DNA of 54,452 nt from Hymenobacter amundsenii (GTDB lineage Bacteria > Bacteroidota > Bacteroidia > Cytophagales > Hymenobacteraceae), in NCBI RefSeq assembly GCF_002204745.1, contig NZ_NIRR01000028.1, positions 1-54,452 of the forward strand. The letters run 5' to 3'. The notes under the pieces are model-generated. The model made no database searches. It had not been told where the DNA came from and was given only the letters and a program-made list of their open reading frames with translations. Positions 1-7,932 of this stretch are shown here, one piece after another (position 1 is the first letter of the stretch; each line of letters begins with the position of its first letter). The position numbers were made by a program, and so were the translations under genes.

Positions 1-32
1 ACCGGCAAAATGACGGATATGAGCGGCGGCAT
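1..32 (-). CDS. Glycosyltransferase family 2, N-terminal fragment (cut by window edge)
   Basis: On the minus strand an ATG at 32-30 opens a frame reading MPPLISVILPV before the window ends. This is the first beta strand of a GT-A fold family-2 glycosyltransferase, which would bind the nucleotide-sugar. Bases 1-29 are identical to 994-1022, the same part of the neighbouring glycosyltransferase gene, so the two genes share their start region. The start lies 6 bases after the stop of the upstream gene, so the two are probably co-transcribed. Only 11 residues are visible; family assignment rests on this strand and the paralogue next door. Confidence 0.6.
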   Translation of the reverse strand, partial: MPPLISVILP

Positions 33-38
33 AGAAAA

Positions 39-1037
39 TCAGGAAAAGGAAGAAACGCTGGCCCCCAACGAAATACGTTTCGATAGGCCGCTAAAAATGA
101 CACTCAATGTTAACCTCGGGGAGAGCAGCAGCACAGTGACTAACCGCCAACTGAAACTGAAATAGTCCCTCGTATTGAGGTAAAAACCAACTTCGCGCTG
201 CAACACATTCGCATAACGGTAACGCTGCCGCTTGGCCTTCACCCACCAGGCATCGCGCTGCCGCATGGCCATGAACTCCCCAAAGGAAATTTGCGCCTCT
301 CCTGCCGACCCCACTCGCCGCCGGCTGATGCAATGCACGGTGTAGTCGATCATGTCGTACATCTTGCTCGGGTCGCTCGTCGTGATGGAGGCCGTGTGAA
401 TGCGGTAGCGCATAAGCACTTGCTCCAGAATGACCAGCGAGTAGCCTTGTTCTAGCAAGCGGTTGAAGAACTCCATGTCGTCGCAGGGCCAGAAGCGGTT
501 GTGCAGGCCCCCGCTGCGCCCGTACACGCCCCGGCTGAGCATGAGCCCCGTAAAAGCCACCAGCACCGTCTCGCCTCGCGCCAGCGCCTGCCGCCCTTCC
601 GCCGCCGTGCGCAGGCCCCCGTAGCGCTGCACCCCCATATACCGGCCCTGCTCGTCGATGTAGTGGCAGTGGCAGCTGCTGGCGTCCACCTCCGCGTGGG
701 CCTGGTGGTAGGCCAGCTGCGTGCCCAGCCGCTCGGGCAGCATCACATCATCGGCATCCAGAAACGCGCACCACTCCCCCCGCGCCTGCTCCACCAACTG
801 GTTCGTCGCGGCGCACCGCCCCGCATTAGGCCCATAGCTGGCCCGGATGCGCGCGTCGCGGCCCGCATAATTGCGGATGATGGCCGCCGACCCATCGCTC
901 GACCCGTCGTCGTGCAACAGCAGTTCGAAATCGGTGAAGTGCTGGCTCAGCACGCTCTCGATGGTTTCGGCCACAAACTTCTCCTGGTTGTAAACCGGCA
1001 AAATGACGGATATGAGCGGCGGATACGGGTTGAACAT
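39..1037 (-). CDS. Glycosyltransferase family 2 protein
   Basis: Predicted cytoplasmic or membrane-associated transferase that moves a sugar from a nucleotide donor to a polysaccharide or lipid-linked acceptor; the sugar cannot be read from sequence. The 332-residue protein opens with ISVILPVYNQEKF, followed by the family-2 acidic motif DDGSSDGS near residue 45 and the metal-binding FLDADD near 95. A second acidic patch (CDDMEFF) lies near residue 170, where family 2 usually has its ED base. No membrane helix is evident. ATG at 1037 was chosen because upstream codons give a non-homologous tail. A second GT2 gene follows 6 bases downstream, typical of a capsule or O-antigen type cluster. Confidence 0.9.
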   Translation of the reverse strand: MFNPYPPLISVILPVYNQEKFVAETIESVLSQHFTDFELLLHDDGSSDGSAAIIRNYAGRDARIRASYGPNAGRCAATNQLVEQARGEWCAFLDADDVMLPERLGTQLAYHQAHAEVDASSCHCHYIDEQGRYMGVQRYGGLRTAAEGRQALARGETVLVAFTGLMLSRGVYGRSGGLHNRFWPCDDMEFFNRLLEQGYSLVILEQVLMRYRIHTASITTSDPSKMYDMIDYTVHCISRRRVGSAGEAQISFGEFMAMRQRDAWWVKAKRQRYRYANVLQREVGFYLNTRDYFSFSWRLVTVLLLSPRLTLSVIFSGLSKRISLGASVSSFS

Positions 1038-1388
1038 AGGATGGACCAACAGACAAAATAGATGGAAACTACTGGCAACAAGCCAATTGCCAGCAAGGAT
1101 CTGAGGGCAACGGAAGGCCGGAAGTAAGAAAGCGAGCTTCTTTTGCTTCACCAATCTGGATCAGCTAAATTGTGGTGCATGACAATTTATACCTGCTATA
1201 ATACTAAATATAATTATTTAAATCACAAAATAATGATTGCGGGTACGCTAGAGAGTAGTTGCCAGGACCAGGCTTAATCTACCTGCTGACACTCTTTATA
1301 GAGCCTCTCCCTCAATGAATAAAGTGAGCAGCGGGTGACGGCCGTTGCTTTGGGCAGCGGCTGTTTTTTATGGTTTATCTTGGCTCAC
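1038..1388. other. AT-rich divergent promoter region, no gene
   Basis: About 350 bases between the glycosyltransferase (leftward) and the Crp-type gene (rightward). The part from about 1180 to 1240 is much richer in A and T than the coding DNA around it, as expected for a divergent promoter island. I see no convincing coding frame and no strong hairpin here. Confidence 0.5.
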
Positions 1389-1955
1389 ATGGAATCTTTG
1401 CTGACGGCATGCCGCGCTATTCATCCGCTGTCACCAGAGCTGGAGGCCGAGTTGCGCCGTTTGGTGCGGCCGGAAATAGTGCCGGCCCACACGAACCTAC
1501 TGGCACCGGGTAGCGTGGCGCAACGGCTATATTTCCTGGAAACCGGGCTGCTACGGAGTTACTATTTGAAAGAAGGCCGGGAGGTGACGTCGTGGTTTAT
1601 GCCGGAGGGGAATTTCGTGGTATCCATCCTTAGCTTTTTCTCCCGCCAACCGTCCCACGAATACTTGAATGCCTTGGAAGACTGCCGACTATGGTCGTTG
1701 AGCCATGCGCAGGTGCAGGCGCTCTACCAGCAGTTTCCGGTGTTCAACTTCATCGGCCGGGTGCTTACTGAGCGCTACTACGTGCTCAGCGAGCAGCGCG
1801 CCCTGCACCTGCGGATGCTACCGGCCGCCGAGCGCTACGAGCGGCTCCTCCAAGATTTTTCAGATATACTGCAACGTGTGCCGCTCAAGCTGCTGGCCTC
1901 CCACCTGGGCCTCACTGCCGAAACCCTAAGCCGCCTGCGCGCCCGCCGTTCTTGA
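1389..1955 (+). CDS. Crp/Fnr family transcriptional regulator
   Basis: DNA-binding regulator of the short Bacteroidota Crp/Fnr type, 188 residues from ATG 1389 (a GTG further upstream adds a non-homologous tail). Residues 20-110 form the cyclic-nucleotide-binding-like beta roll (LAPGSVAQRLYFLETGLLRSYY). A long helix follows, and the C-terminal winged helix-turn-helix is visible as LKLLASHLGLTAETLSRLRARR. The phosphate-binding signature of true cAMP receptors is not evident and there is no Fe-S cysteine cluster, so the ligand is unknown. The gene ends inside an FNR-like palindrome that precedes the hydroxylase gene on the same strand, suggesting a regulator-target pair. Confidence 0.88.
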   Translation: MESLLTACRAIHPLSPELEAELRRLVRPEIVPAHTNLLAPGSVAQRLYFLETGLLRSYYLKEGREVTSWFMPEGNFVVSILSFFSRQPSHEYLNALEDCRLWSLSHAQVQALYQQFPVFNFIGRVLTERYYVLSEQRALHLRMLPAAERYERLLQDFSDILQRVPLKLLASHLGLTAETLSRLRARRS

Positions 1956-1966
1956 CATATATCAAG
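1951..1966. promoter_or_regulatory. FNR/CRP-type palindrome upstream of the hydroxylase gene
   Basis: The 16-base site reads CTTGACATATATCAAG. Its arms CTTGA and TCAAG are perfect inverted repeats, and the core fits the FNR-family consensus TTGAT-N4-ATCAA at 9 of 10 positions. It overlaps the stop codon of the Crp/Fnr-type gene and ends 60 bases before the ATG of the sterol desaturase-type gene. Seen: palindrome and position. Inferred: that the adjacent regulator binds it. Confidence 0.55.
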
Positions 1967-2025
1967 CATTTCGGCCGCCAGCGCCCGCACCTTTGGAGCA
2001 TGGTTTTACCTTTAACCCTGCTCCG

Positions 2026-2820
2026 ATGAAGTCGTTATTTTTGCTGCCGCTGTTGGACTGCGGCGTCGCCTTGCCCAAATTCGGTGCCCCGCCGATGCTG
2101 GTAATTATTTTGGCGGCCTTTGTATTTTGCTTCGTGCTGGAGCGCGTGGTGCCCGGCTGGAAGCTGCCGCAGGTGGCCACCTGGCCGCTGCGGGTGCTGC
2201 TTATTAATGGGGCGCAGCTGCTGGTAGTCGTAGTGGCGGGCCTGAGTTGGGAAAAGTGGTTTTCGGCGTATTCGCTGCTGCACGTGTCGCGGCACCTGGG
2301 GCCGGTGGCGGGCGGGGCGCTGGCCTACGTGGTGGCCACGTTCATTTTCTACTGGTGGCACCGCTGGCGCCATACCCAGGACTTCCTGTGGCTGCACTTC
2401 CACCAGATTCATCACAGCCCCCGCCGCCTCGAAGTCATCACGTCCTTCTACAAGCACCCGCTCGAAATGACTGTCAATTCGCTGTTGGGCGGGTTGCTGG
2501 TGTACACTGTGCTGGGGCTGAGCCCGGCGGCCGGGGCCGTGTACACGCTCTGCACGGCGCTGGGTGAGTTTTTCTACCACACCAACGTGCGCACGCCCCG
2601 CTGGGTGGGCTATGTATTCCAACGGCCCGAAATGCACCGCGTCCATCACCAGTACCAGCAGCACAGCCACAACTACGGCGACCTGGTTGTCTGGGACTAC
2701 CTGTTCGGCACCTACCGCAACCCCGCCACTTTCGAGGCCACCTGCGGCTTTGACCCCGAAATGGAAGAGCGCCTCACCGACATGCTCCTATTTAAGGACG
2801 TGCATGCGGAGGAGAAGTGA
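2026..2820 (+). CDS. Sterol desaturase / fatty acid hydroxylase family protein
   Basis: Integral-membrane di-iron oxygenase of the fatty acid hydroxylase superfamily, 264 residues from ATG 2026. Several hydrophobic segments precede the three histidine clusters that ligate the iron pair: HRWRH near residue 110, HQIHH near 125 and HRVHH near 205, with a further His pair in HSHNYG. These fit the HX3-4H and HXXHH pattern of the family. The substrate (fatty acid, carotenoid or hopanoid) cannot be told. It lies 70 bases after the Crp/Fnr-type gene with an FNR-like site between, which would suit an oxygen-dependent enzyme under such control. An upstream TTG at 1993 is possible but less likely. Confidence 0.9.
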   Translation: MKSLFLLPLLDCGVALPKFGAPPMLVIILAAFVFCFVLERVVPGWKLPQVATWPLRVLLINGAQLLVVVVAGLSWEKWFSAYSLLHVSRHLGPVAGGALAYVVATFIFYWWHRWRHTQDFLWLHFHQIHHSPRRLEVITSFYKHPLEMTVNSLLGGLLVYTVLGLSPAAGAVYTLCTALGEFFYHTNVRTPRWVGYVFQRPEMHRVHHQYQQHSHNYGDLVVWDYLFGTYRNPATFEATCGFDPEMEERLTDMLLFKDVHAEEK

Positions 2821-2879
2821 GAAAGGGTACGGCTGGTGTGGCCATCCAGCTCACTTCTCACCTCTTATTTCTCACTTCT
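2813..2879. repeat. GAAGTGAG-type inverted repeat spanning convergent stops
   Basis: AGAAGTGAGAAA at 2813-2824 is exactly complementary to 2868-2879; a further copy (CTCACTTCTC) lies at 2850-2859. The left arm contains the stop codon of the hydroxylase gene, and the right arm ends 3 bases before the receptor gene's stop on the other strand. Probable bidirectional terminator, and one of the low-complexity mirrored spacers seen through the window. Confidence 0.6.
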
Positions 2880-2882
2880 TTT

Positions 2883-5453
2883 CTAAAACCGCGCGATGAT
2901 GCGCAGGTTGACCAAGCGGCGGCTCAGAAAGTTGGGGATGCTGTAGGTCAAGCCGTTCAGGTCCTGGATGTAGTTGTAGCCGGCCAGGTTGTCGGCCCCG
3001 AGCACGTTGAGCACTTCCAGGCTCATCCACAGCGTCTGGAGCTGCACGGTGCGGCCGCTGGCGGTGCGTTCGGCGGCCGAGCGTAAACTCAGCACTTTAG
3101 TGAAGCCCAGATCGGCCCGTTTGTAGGAGCGCGTGAGCTTGCTGGTGCCGCGCAAATCGGGCAGGCCGGGCGGGCTGAAGGGCAAGCCGGTGCCGAATAT
3201 CAAGTTCACGTAGCCCTTCACCGACGGGTCGCCGGGCAGGTTGTCCTGCAGGAAAACGCCCAGGTTCAGGCGCTGGTCGGAAGGACGGCGGATGTAGCCC
3301 TTCGGCTCGCGGCCGATGAGCTGTCCGGTCGTTTGGTCGAAGACGTTGAGCGAGTCGCCGGTCAGGTTTTCGCGGGTCGTGAGCAGGCCCAGGCTAAACC
3401 ACGATTCGGTGCCAGGGATAAACTCGCCGCTCACCCTCGCGTCGAGGCCGGCGGCGTAGGCCTTGGCGTTGTTGTTGGCCAGGTAGCGCAGGCGCACGTT
3501 GTCGATGTCGTAGGGCACCACATCGGTCAGGTACTTATAATAGGCCTCGCCAGTAAACCGGAACGGCCGGCCCCAGCTCGTAAAGCGCAGCTCGTTGCCC
3601 ACAATGAAGTGCAACGCGCGCTGGGCCTGCAAATCGAGGTTGAGCACGCCCTCCTGCACCTGCGGGTTGCCTGCCACGGCCGCCTGGTAGCGCAGCTCCC
3701 GGTAAAACGGCGGCTGGTGGTAGACACCCACCGCCGCCTTCCAGCTCAGCCGCGGGTTGCCACGGGCCCGAAACGCATACTGCACTCTTGGGCTGAACGT
3801 GGTCTGCCCGTTCACCGTCCAGTAGCTCAGGCGGGCCCCGTAGGTGAGCGTGCGCAGCGAGTCGAAGCGGAGCGTGTGCTGCACGTAGCCCTGGGTGCGG
3901 GTGCTGCTCAGATCCAGGTCCGACACCAGCCGGGTGCGGCGGGCTTCGGGTACGTAGTCGGCCGAATCGACGAAGCTGTACTCGTTGAGCGCGTCCTGGA
4001 TCTGCTCCCGGCCCGCCTTCAGGCCCCATCGCACGGTGCTGCGGTAGCCCGGCGTCCAGGTGCCGCGGGTTTCGAGCGTGGCAATGCGGGCTTCGAGCGA
4101 GTTACGCGAGTGCTTGAAGAGCGTACCCACGCCCCGGCGGTTGATATCGGTACCGAAGTCGGGCGAGTCCTGGTCGCGGTTAATCTGGGCGATGCTGTAG
4201 CCCGCTTCCACGTCGCGGTATTCAAACTCGCGCGAGTACAGCAGCCCGCCCAGCAGCTCCAGCCGCAGGTTGGGCCGCACCAGATGGCTCAGGCTCAGTC
4301 CGCCCTGGTAGGTGTCGTACTGCATCCGCTCCCGCCCTTCATAGGCAATGTAAAGGCGCGAGAGTTGGTTGGTGCCGGTGCTGAACGAGCTTTGGCCGCT
4401 TTCGGGGTTGAAGCGAAAATCGTTGTGGGCGAAGGTATTGAACACGCCCACCGACGTGCGTTCCTCGTTGCCTTGGGGCCCGAGATGAAAGGTAATCAGG
4501 CTCTGGCCGTCGTAGAACGTGGGATTATAGCCACCCTGGGCCTGCTGGAGCGAGTTGAACACGTAGGTGGCGTTCTTGTAGCGCACCCCGGCCAGGTAAC
4601 TGACGCGGCGGTTGGGTGAGGCCGCCTCCACGTGGGCTGTGCCGCCCACCAGACTGGCCGTGGCCGAGGCCCCGAACGTGCTGGGCCGCTTGTACTCAAT
4701 GTTGAGCACCGACGAGAGTTTGTCGCCGTACTTAGGCTGCCAGCCGCCCGTCGAAAACTCTATCGTGTTCACCAGATCGGGGTTCACGAAGCTCAGGCCT
4801 TCCTGCTGGGCCGTAGTCACCAGAAACGGCCGGTACACCTCGAAGCCGTTCACGTAGATCAGGTTTTCCTCATAGTTGCCGCCCCGCACCGAGTAGGTAC
4901 TGGTCAGCTCGTTGGTGCTGGCCACGCCGGGCAGCGTTTTGAGGATGGCCGAGAAGTCGCCGAAGGGCGAGGGAATTTCCTTGGCCGTGCGCGGTTCCAG
5001 CTGCATGATGCTGACCTGCTCGCGGGTGTCGGCGGCGTCGGTGCGGCCCCGCACGGTCACGTTGTTGAGGGCCCGGCCGCTGGCATCGTCCTGGAGCGTT
5101 ACGGCCAGCGGGCGAATTGGCTGGTTGAGGTTGAGCGGGAGCCGTTCGGGGCGAAAGCCGAGGCGGCGCAACACCAGCACGGGCGCGGCGGCGCCGGCAG
5201 CGGGCCGCGTTACGGGCAACGAAAAGCGGCCCTGCTCGTCAGTGCTCGTGCCGCCGGGCTGGCCTTCCACGCCCACGGTTACCTGCTCAAGGGGCTGGCC
5301 GGCGGCATCGCGCACGGTGCCCGCCACGGTTACCCGCGTGGTTTGGGCCAGTACCGGACCGGAAGCCAGCAGCAGGAGCGCCGCGGTGGCCGGGGCCGGC
5401 CCAGTCAGTAAACGCAGCCACAAGCGGGCCGAAACGCGGAGAGGTAGCAGCAT
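2883..5453 (-). CDS. TonB-dependent receptor with CarboxypepD-like N-terminal domain
   Basis: Outer-membrane ligand-gated importer, 856 residues. A signal peptide (to about residue 36, ending VLAQ) is followed by a CarboxypepD_reg-like beta sandwich (about 42-120, VAGTVRDAAGQPLEQVTV). Then come the plug (about 140-260, with LKTLPGVASTNELTSTYSVR and RGGNYEENLIYVNG) and a large beta barrel ending in the outer-membrane signature phenylalanine (IIARF). The N-terminal sandwich is typical of Bacteroidota receptors. No SusD partner is adjacent, so it is not a classical Sus pair and its substrate is unknown. It starts 10 bases after rpe and is probably co-transcribed with it. Confidence 0.92.
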   Translation of the reverse strand: MLLPLRVSARLWLRLLTGPAPATAALLLLASGPVLAQTTRVTVAGTVRDAAGQPLEQVTVGVEGQPGGTSTDEQGRFSLPVTRPAAGAAAPVLVLRRLGFRPERLPLNLNQPIRPLAVTLQDDASGRALNNVTVRGRTDAADTREQVSIMQLEPRTAKEIPSPFGDFSAILKTLPGVASTNELTSTYSVRGGNYEENLIYVNGFEVYRPFLVTTAQQEGLSFVNPDLVNTIEFSTGGWQPKYGDKLSSVLNIEYKRPSTFGASATASLVGGTAHVEAASPNRRVSYLAGVRYKNATYVFNSLQQAQGGYNPTFYDGQSLITFHLGPQGNEERTSVGVFNTFAHNDFRFNPESGQSSFSTGTNQLSRLYIAYEGRERMQYDTYQGGLSLSHLVRPNLRLELLGGLLYSREFEYRDVEAGYSIAQINRDQDSPDFGTDINRRGVGTLFKHSRNSLEARIATLETRGTWTPGYRSTVRWGLKAGREQIQDALNEYSFVDSADYVPEARRTRLVSDLDLSSTRTQGYVQHTLRFDSLRTLTYGARLSYWTVNGQTTFSPRVQYAFRARGNPRLSWKAAVGVYHQPPFYRELRYQAAVAGNPQVQEGVLNLDLQAQRALHFIVGNELRFTSWGRPFRFTGEAYYKYLTDVVPYDIDNVRLRYLANNNAKAYAAGLDARVSGEFIPGTESWFSLGLLTTRENLTGDSLNVFDQTTGQLIGREPKGYIRRPSDQRLNLGVFLQDNLPGDPSVKGYVNLIFGTGLPFSPPGLPDLRGTSKLTRSYKRADLGFTKVLSLRSAAERTASGRTVQLQTLWMSLEVLNVLGADNLAGYNYIQDLNGLTYSIPNFLSRRLVNLRIIARF

Positions 5454-5463
5454 CCGCGCAGGG

Positions 5464-6162
5464 TTAGTTGTTGGGTTCGAGTGCTTCCGGGGCCAGCTCG
5501 GCGCGCATCCGGGCCAGCGTGCCCACCGGGTCGCCGTTCTTGAACACGAACGAGCCTGCTACCAGCACATCGGCCCCGGCCGCCACCAAAGCGGGCGCGT
5601 TGTCGAGCGTGACGCCCCCGTCCACCTCAATCAGGGCCTGGGAGCCGCTATCCACGAGCAGTTCCTTGAGCTGGGCCACCTTGCGCAAGGTATTCGGAAT
5701 GAAGCTCTGCCCCCCAAAACCCGGGTTTACCGACATCACCAGCACCACGTCGAGGTCGGCGGCCACGTCTTCGAGCATGCTCACCGGCGTGTGGGGGTTG
5801 AGGGCCACCCCGGCCCGGCAGCCAAGCTGCTTGATCTGCTGAATAACACGGTGCAAATGGGTGCAGGCCTCGTAATGTACCGTCAGGATGCTGGCACCCG
5901 CGTCGCGGAAGGCACTCAGGTAGTGCTGGGGCTCCGCTATCATCAGATGCACGTCGATGGGCTGCTTGGCGTAGCGGTGCACGGCTTCGAGTACCGGAAT
6001 GCCGAACGAGATGTTGGGCACGAACCGGCCGTCCATGACGTCGAAGTGCAGCCAGTCGGCGGCGGAGCTGGCCAGCCGCTCAGTTTCGGCTTGCAGGTTG
6101 CCGAAGTCGGCGGCGAGAAGTGAGGGAGCCAGCAGCGGGGCTTTGCGGTGCGTCGGGTTCAT
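5464..6162 (-). CDS. rpe: Ribulose-phosphate 3-epimerase
   Basis: Interconverts D-ribulose 5-phosphate and D-xylulose 5-phosphate in the pentose phosphate pathway; cytoplasmic TIM barrel. The 232 residues from ATG 6162 show all family motifs: LAPSLLAADFGNL, HFDVMDGRFVPNISFG (metal His and catalytic Asp), DVHLMI, VMSVNPGFGGQSF and EVDGGV with the second catalytic Asp. Length matches the usual 215-235. The upstream in-frame extension to 6243 is not homologous. It is the first gene of a two-gene unit with the TonB-dependent receptor. Confidence 0.97.
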   Translation of the reverse strand: MNPTHRKAPLLAPSLLAADFGNLQAETERLASSAADWLHFDVMDGRFVPNISFGIPVLEAVHRYAKQPIDVHLMIAEPQHYLSAFRDAGASILTVHYEACTHLHRVIQQIKQLGCRAGVALNPHTPVSMLEDVAADLDVVLVMSVNPGFGGQSFIPNTLRKVAQLKELLVDSGSQALIEVDGGVTLDNAPALVAAGADVLVAGSFVFKNGDPVGTLARMRAELAPEALEPNN

Positions 6163-6362
6163 AGCGCGAAAGTACGCGTTAGCAATGGCTTGATGGCAAC
6201 CGGCACCCGGGAAGTTACCCGGCTCGGCCCTACCCCTGCCCAACGCCCGGCCGGCCGGCTTGGTATGCCGAACCGGGCGCCAGTTACAAAAGGCGGAAAA
6301 AAAACACGCCGCTGCCCGGAGTCAGATGTCTCGGGCAGCGGCGCGAAGGAGCAAAACAGCAC

Positions 6363-6454
6363 GTCATGCTGAGCGGAGCCGAAGCATCTCTACCGCTTTG
6401 CTGGAACAGTGATTAGCATTGCGGTAGAGATGCTTCGGCTCCGCTCAGCATGAC
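6363..6454. repeat. GTCATGCTGAGC palindromic element, copy 1
   Basis: Perfect 34-base inverted repeat: 6363-6396 pairs with 6421-6454 across a 24-base loop. The arm begins GTCATGCTGAGCGGAGCC and ends CTACCGC. It stands between the stop of the zinc-ribbon gene and the start of rpe, both on the minus strand, so it may end the former transcript. Related copies lie at 12549-12595 and 35815-35913. Confidence 0.8.
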
Positions 6455-6474
6455 AATGTTACCTGCCAATTGAG

Positions 6475-6795
6475 CTAAGCCGGCTTCTCGTAGGCCCGCC
6501 AGTCGAGCTTGCCGTCTTCGGTTTTGCGCAGGAATACGGTCTGGTCGTCGTCCTGGCGCTTGCCGAAAGTCACATCACCGCGACAGTCGAGGCACTTGAG
6601 GCTGGTATATTTGAACTTGCCCTGGGCCTCGCGGGCGGTCAGGTCGAGGTTGTCGGAGCCACAGAGGCCACACTTGGCCACGTCGGGGAAGCTGAGCCGA
6701 TCATACTCGGCCACTGTTTCGTGGAAAGTAGCGCCCTGGACCGTGAAGTGAAACTGGCGGCGCCCCAGGCGCTTGGAAACCATCATCTGTAGCAT
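6475..6795 (-). CDS. Small zinc-ribbon protein of unknown function
   Basis: A 106-residue protein that I do not recognise by name. Two CxxC pairs (CGLC near residue 42 and CLDC near 69) separated by about 24 residues form a likely zinc ribbon. The N-terminus is basic (SKRLGRRQFHFTVQG) and the C-terminus acidic then polar (GKRQDDDQTVFLRKTEDGKLDW). No signal peptide or membrane segment. The ribbon and charge suggest nucleic-acid or protein binding, but that is inference. Coding status is supported by the ordered cysteines, coding-like composition and a hairpin shortly after the stop. Starts at residues 4 or 5 are equally possible. Confidence 0.7.
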   Translation of the reverse strand: MLQMMVSKRLGRRQFHFTVQGATFHETVAEYDRLSFPDVAKCGLCGSDNLDLTAREAQGKFKYTSLKCLDCRGDVTFGKRQDDDQTVFLRKTEDGKLDWRAYEKPA

Positions 6796-7053
6796 AGGAG
6801 AAGAAAAAGAAGGGTGAGCTGTATAGTAAACGGTTGCGCCTTATTGCCCGGCTAACCAGGCCTCGGCTGACAACATACGGCAGCCGGAAAGCAATGCCAA
6901 ATTACTAACAATACTCGCATCATCAAAACTAATTTCATTAGCTATCATAGTTGCTGTTGTGCCCGTCCGCGTAGCCCTTTCGCCCTGCCGGGCGAAACAT
7001 CCGGTTGCGCTTGTAGTTGTCGGCACTCAACTACTCCCCTTTTACTGCTGCTT

Positions 7054-7766
7054 ATGGATACCACCACCCACTCCGTTGTACTGCCCGTTGCCGACGGCAC
7101 CGAACTGCACGCCTACGTGGCCCGGCCCCAGGGGTCGCCGCCGCGCCCGGCATTATTTTGTTTCAGGAAGCCTTTGGCGTCAATGCCTACATCCGCAGCG
7201 TAGCCGACCGGCTGGCCGCTGCTGGCTACGTGGTAGTAGCGCCCGAACTGTTCCACCGCACCGCCGAGCCGGGCCAGGAATTCTCCTACGACGACTTTCC
7301 CAGCGTGATGGCCCACTACCAGGCCGTGACTCCCGAAACTATGACCCACGACGCCCAGGCGGCCTACGACTGGCTCCAGGGCCAGCCCAACGTGCGCCCG
7401 GACCGGATCGGGTCCCTGGGCTTCTGCCTCGGCGGGCAGGTCTCGTTCGTGGCCAACGCGGTGCTGCCGCTCTCGGCGGGCGTATCGTACTACGGCGGAG
7501 GGCTGCACACGCGCACGGCTATGGCCCCCGACCTGCATGCCCCGCACCTGTTTTTCTGGGGCGGGCTCGATGAGCACATCAGCCCGGAGCACCGGCAGCA
7601 GGTAACGGCCGCCCTCGACGCGGCCGGCCAACCCTACATCAACACGGTTATTTCCGATGCCGACCACGGCTTCCACTGCGACGCCCGCGGCAGCTACAAC
7701 CCAGCCGCCGCGGCCGAGGCCTGGGCGCTGACCCTAGCCTTCCTGCAGGACAAGCTGGGTCGGTAA
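7054..7766 (+). pseudogene. Dienelactone hydrolase family protein, frameshifted near the N-terminus
   Basis: Alpha/beta-fold hydrolase of the dienelactone hydrolase family. ATG 7054 opens a frame (MDTTTHSVVLPVADGTELHA) that continues to about 7134 and would stop at 7201-7203. From there the homologous sequence (PGIILFQEAFGVN) continues one frame back to the stop at 7764-7766. One extra G in the GGGG run at 7130-7133 joins the frames as ARPQGVAAAPGIILF, a normal family N-terminus. The catalytic triad is complete: Cys in GFCLGG, Asp in GGLDEH, His in DADHGFH. The gene is therefore either freshly broken or intact with an assembly error; a shortened product from a downstream start would lack the first beta strands. 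Confidence 0.82.
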
Positions 7767-7862
7767 TTACCGTCGGCAGCAAGGCCCGGGCATTAATTTT
7801 TGCCCCACCATCACCCGCCGAGGAATGACCTACCAGATTTAGGGCGAGGTCTTTACCGGGCA

Positions 7863-7929
7863 GCTCCCGTCAAACCCAACGAGCGACCGTTCCTATCGGG
7901 GGCGGCCGCTCGTTGGGTTTGACGGGAGC
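7863..7929. terminator. Long perfect hairpin between convergent genes
   Basis: A 23-base arm at 7863-7885 (GCTCCCGTCAAACCC...) is exactly complementary to 7907-7929, loop 21 bases; the stem continues past one mismatch. It sits between the dienelactone hydrolase stop and the subtilase stop, 3 bases before the latter. Probable bidirectional terminator, though there is no U-tract. Confidence 0.65.
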
Positions 7930-7932
7930 CGG

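Noticed and set aside
3333..4619. Long open frame on the plus strand opposite the TonB-dependent receptor
   Set aside because: Composition is that of a GC-rich antisense shadow (Val/Ala/Gly/Arg/His-rich, no motif), while the minus frame has a complete receptor.
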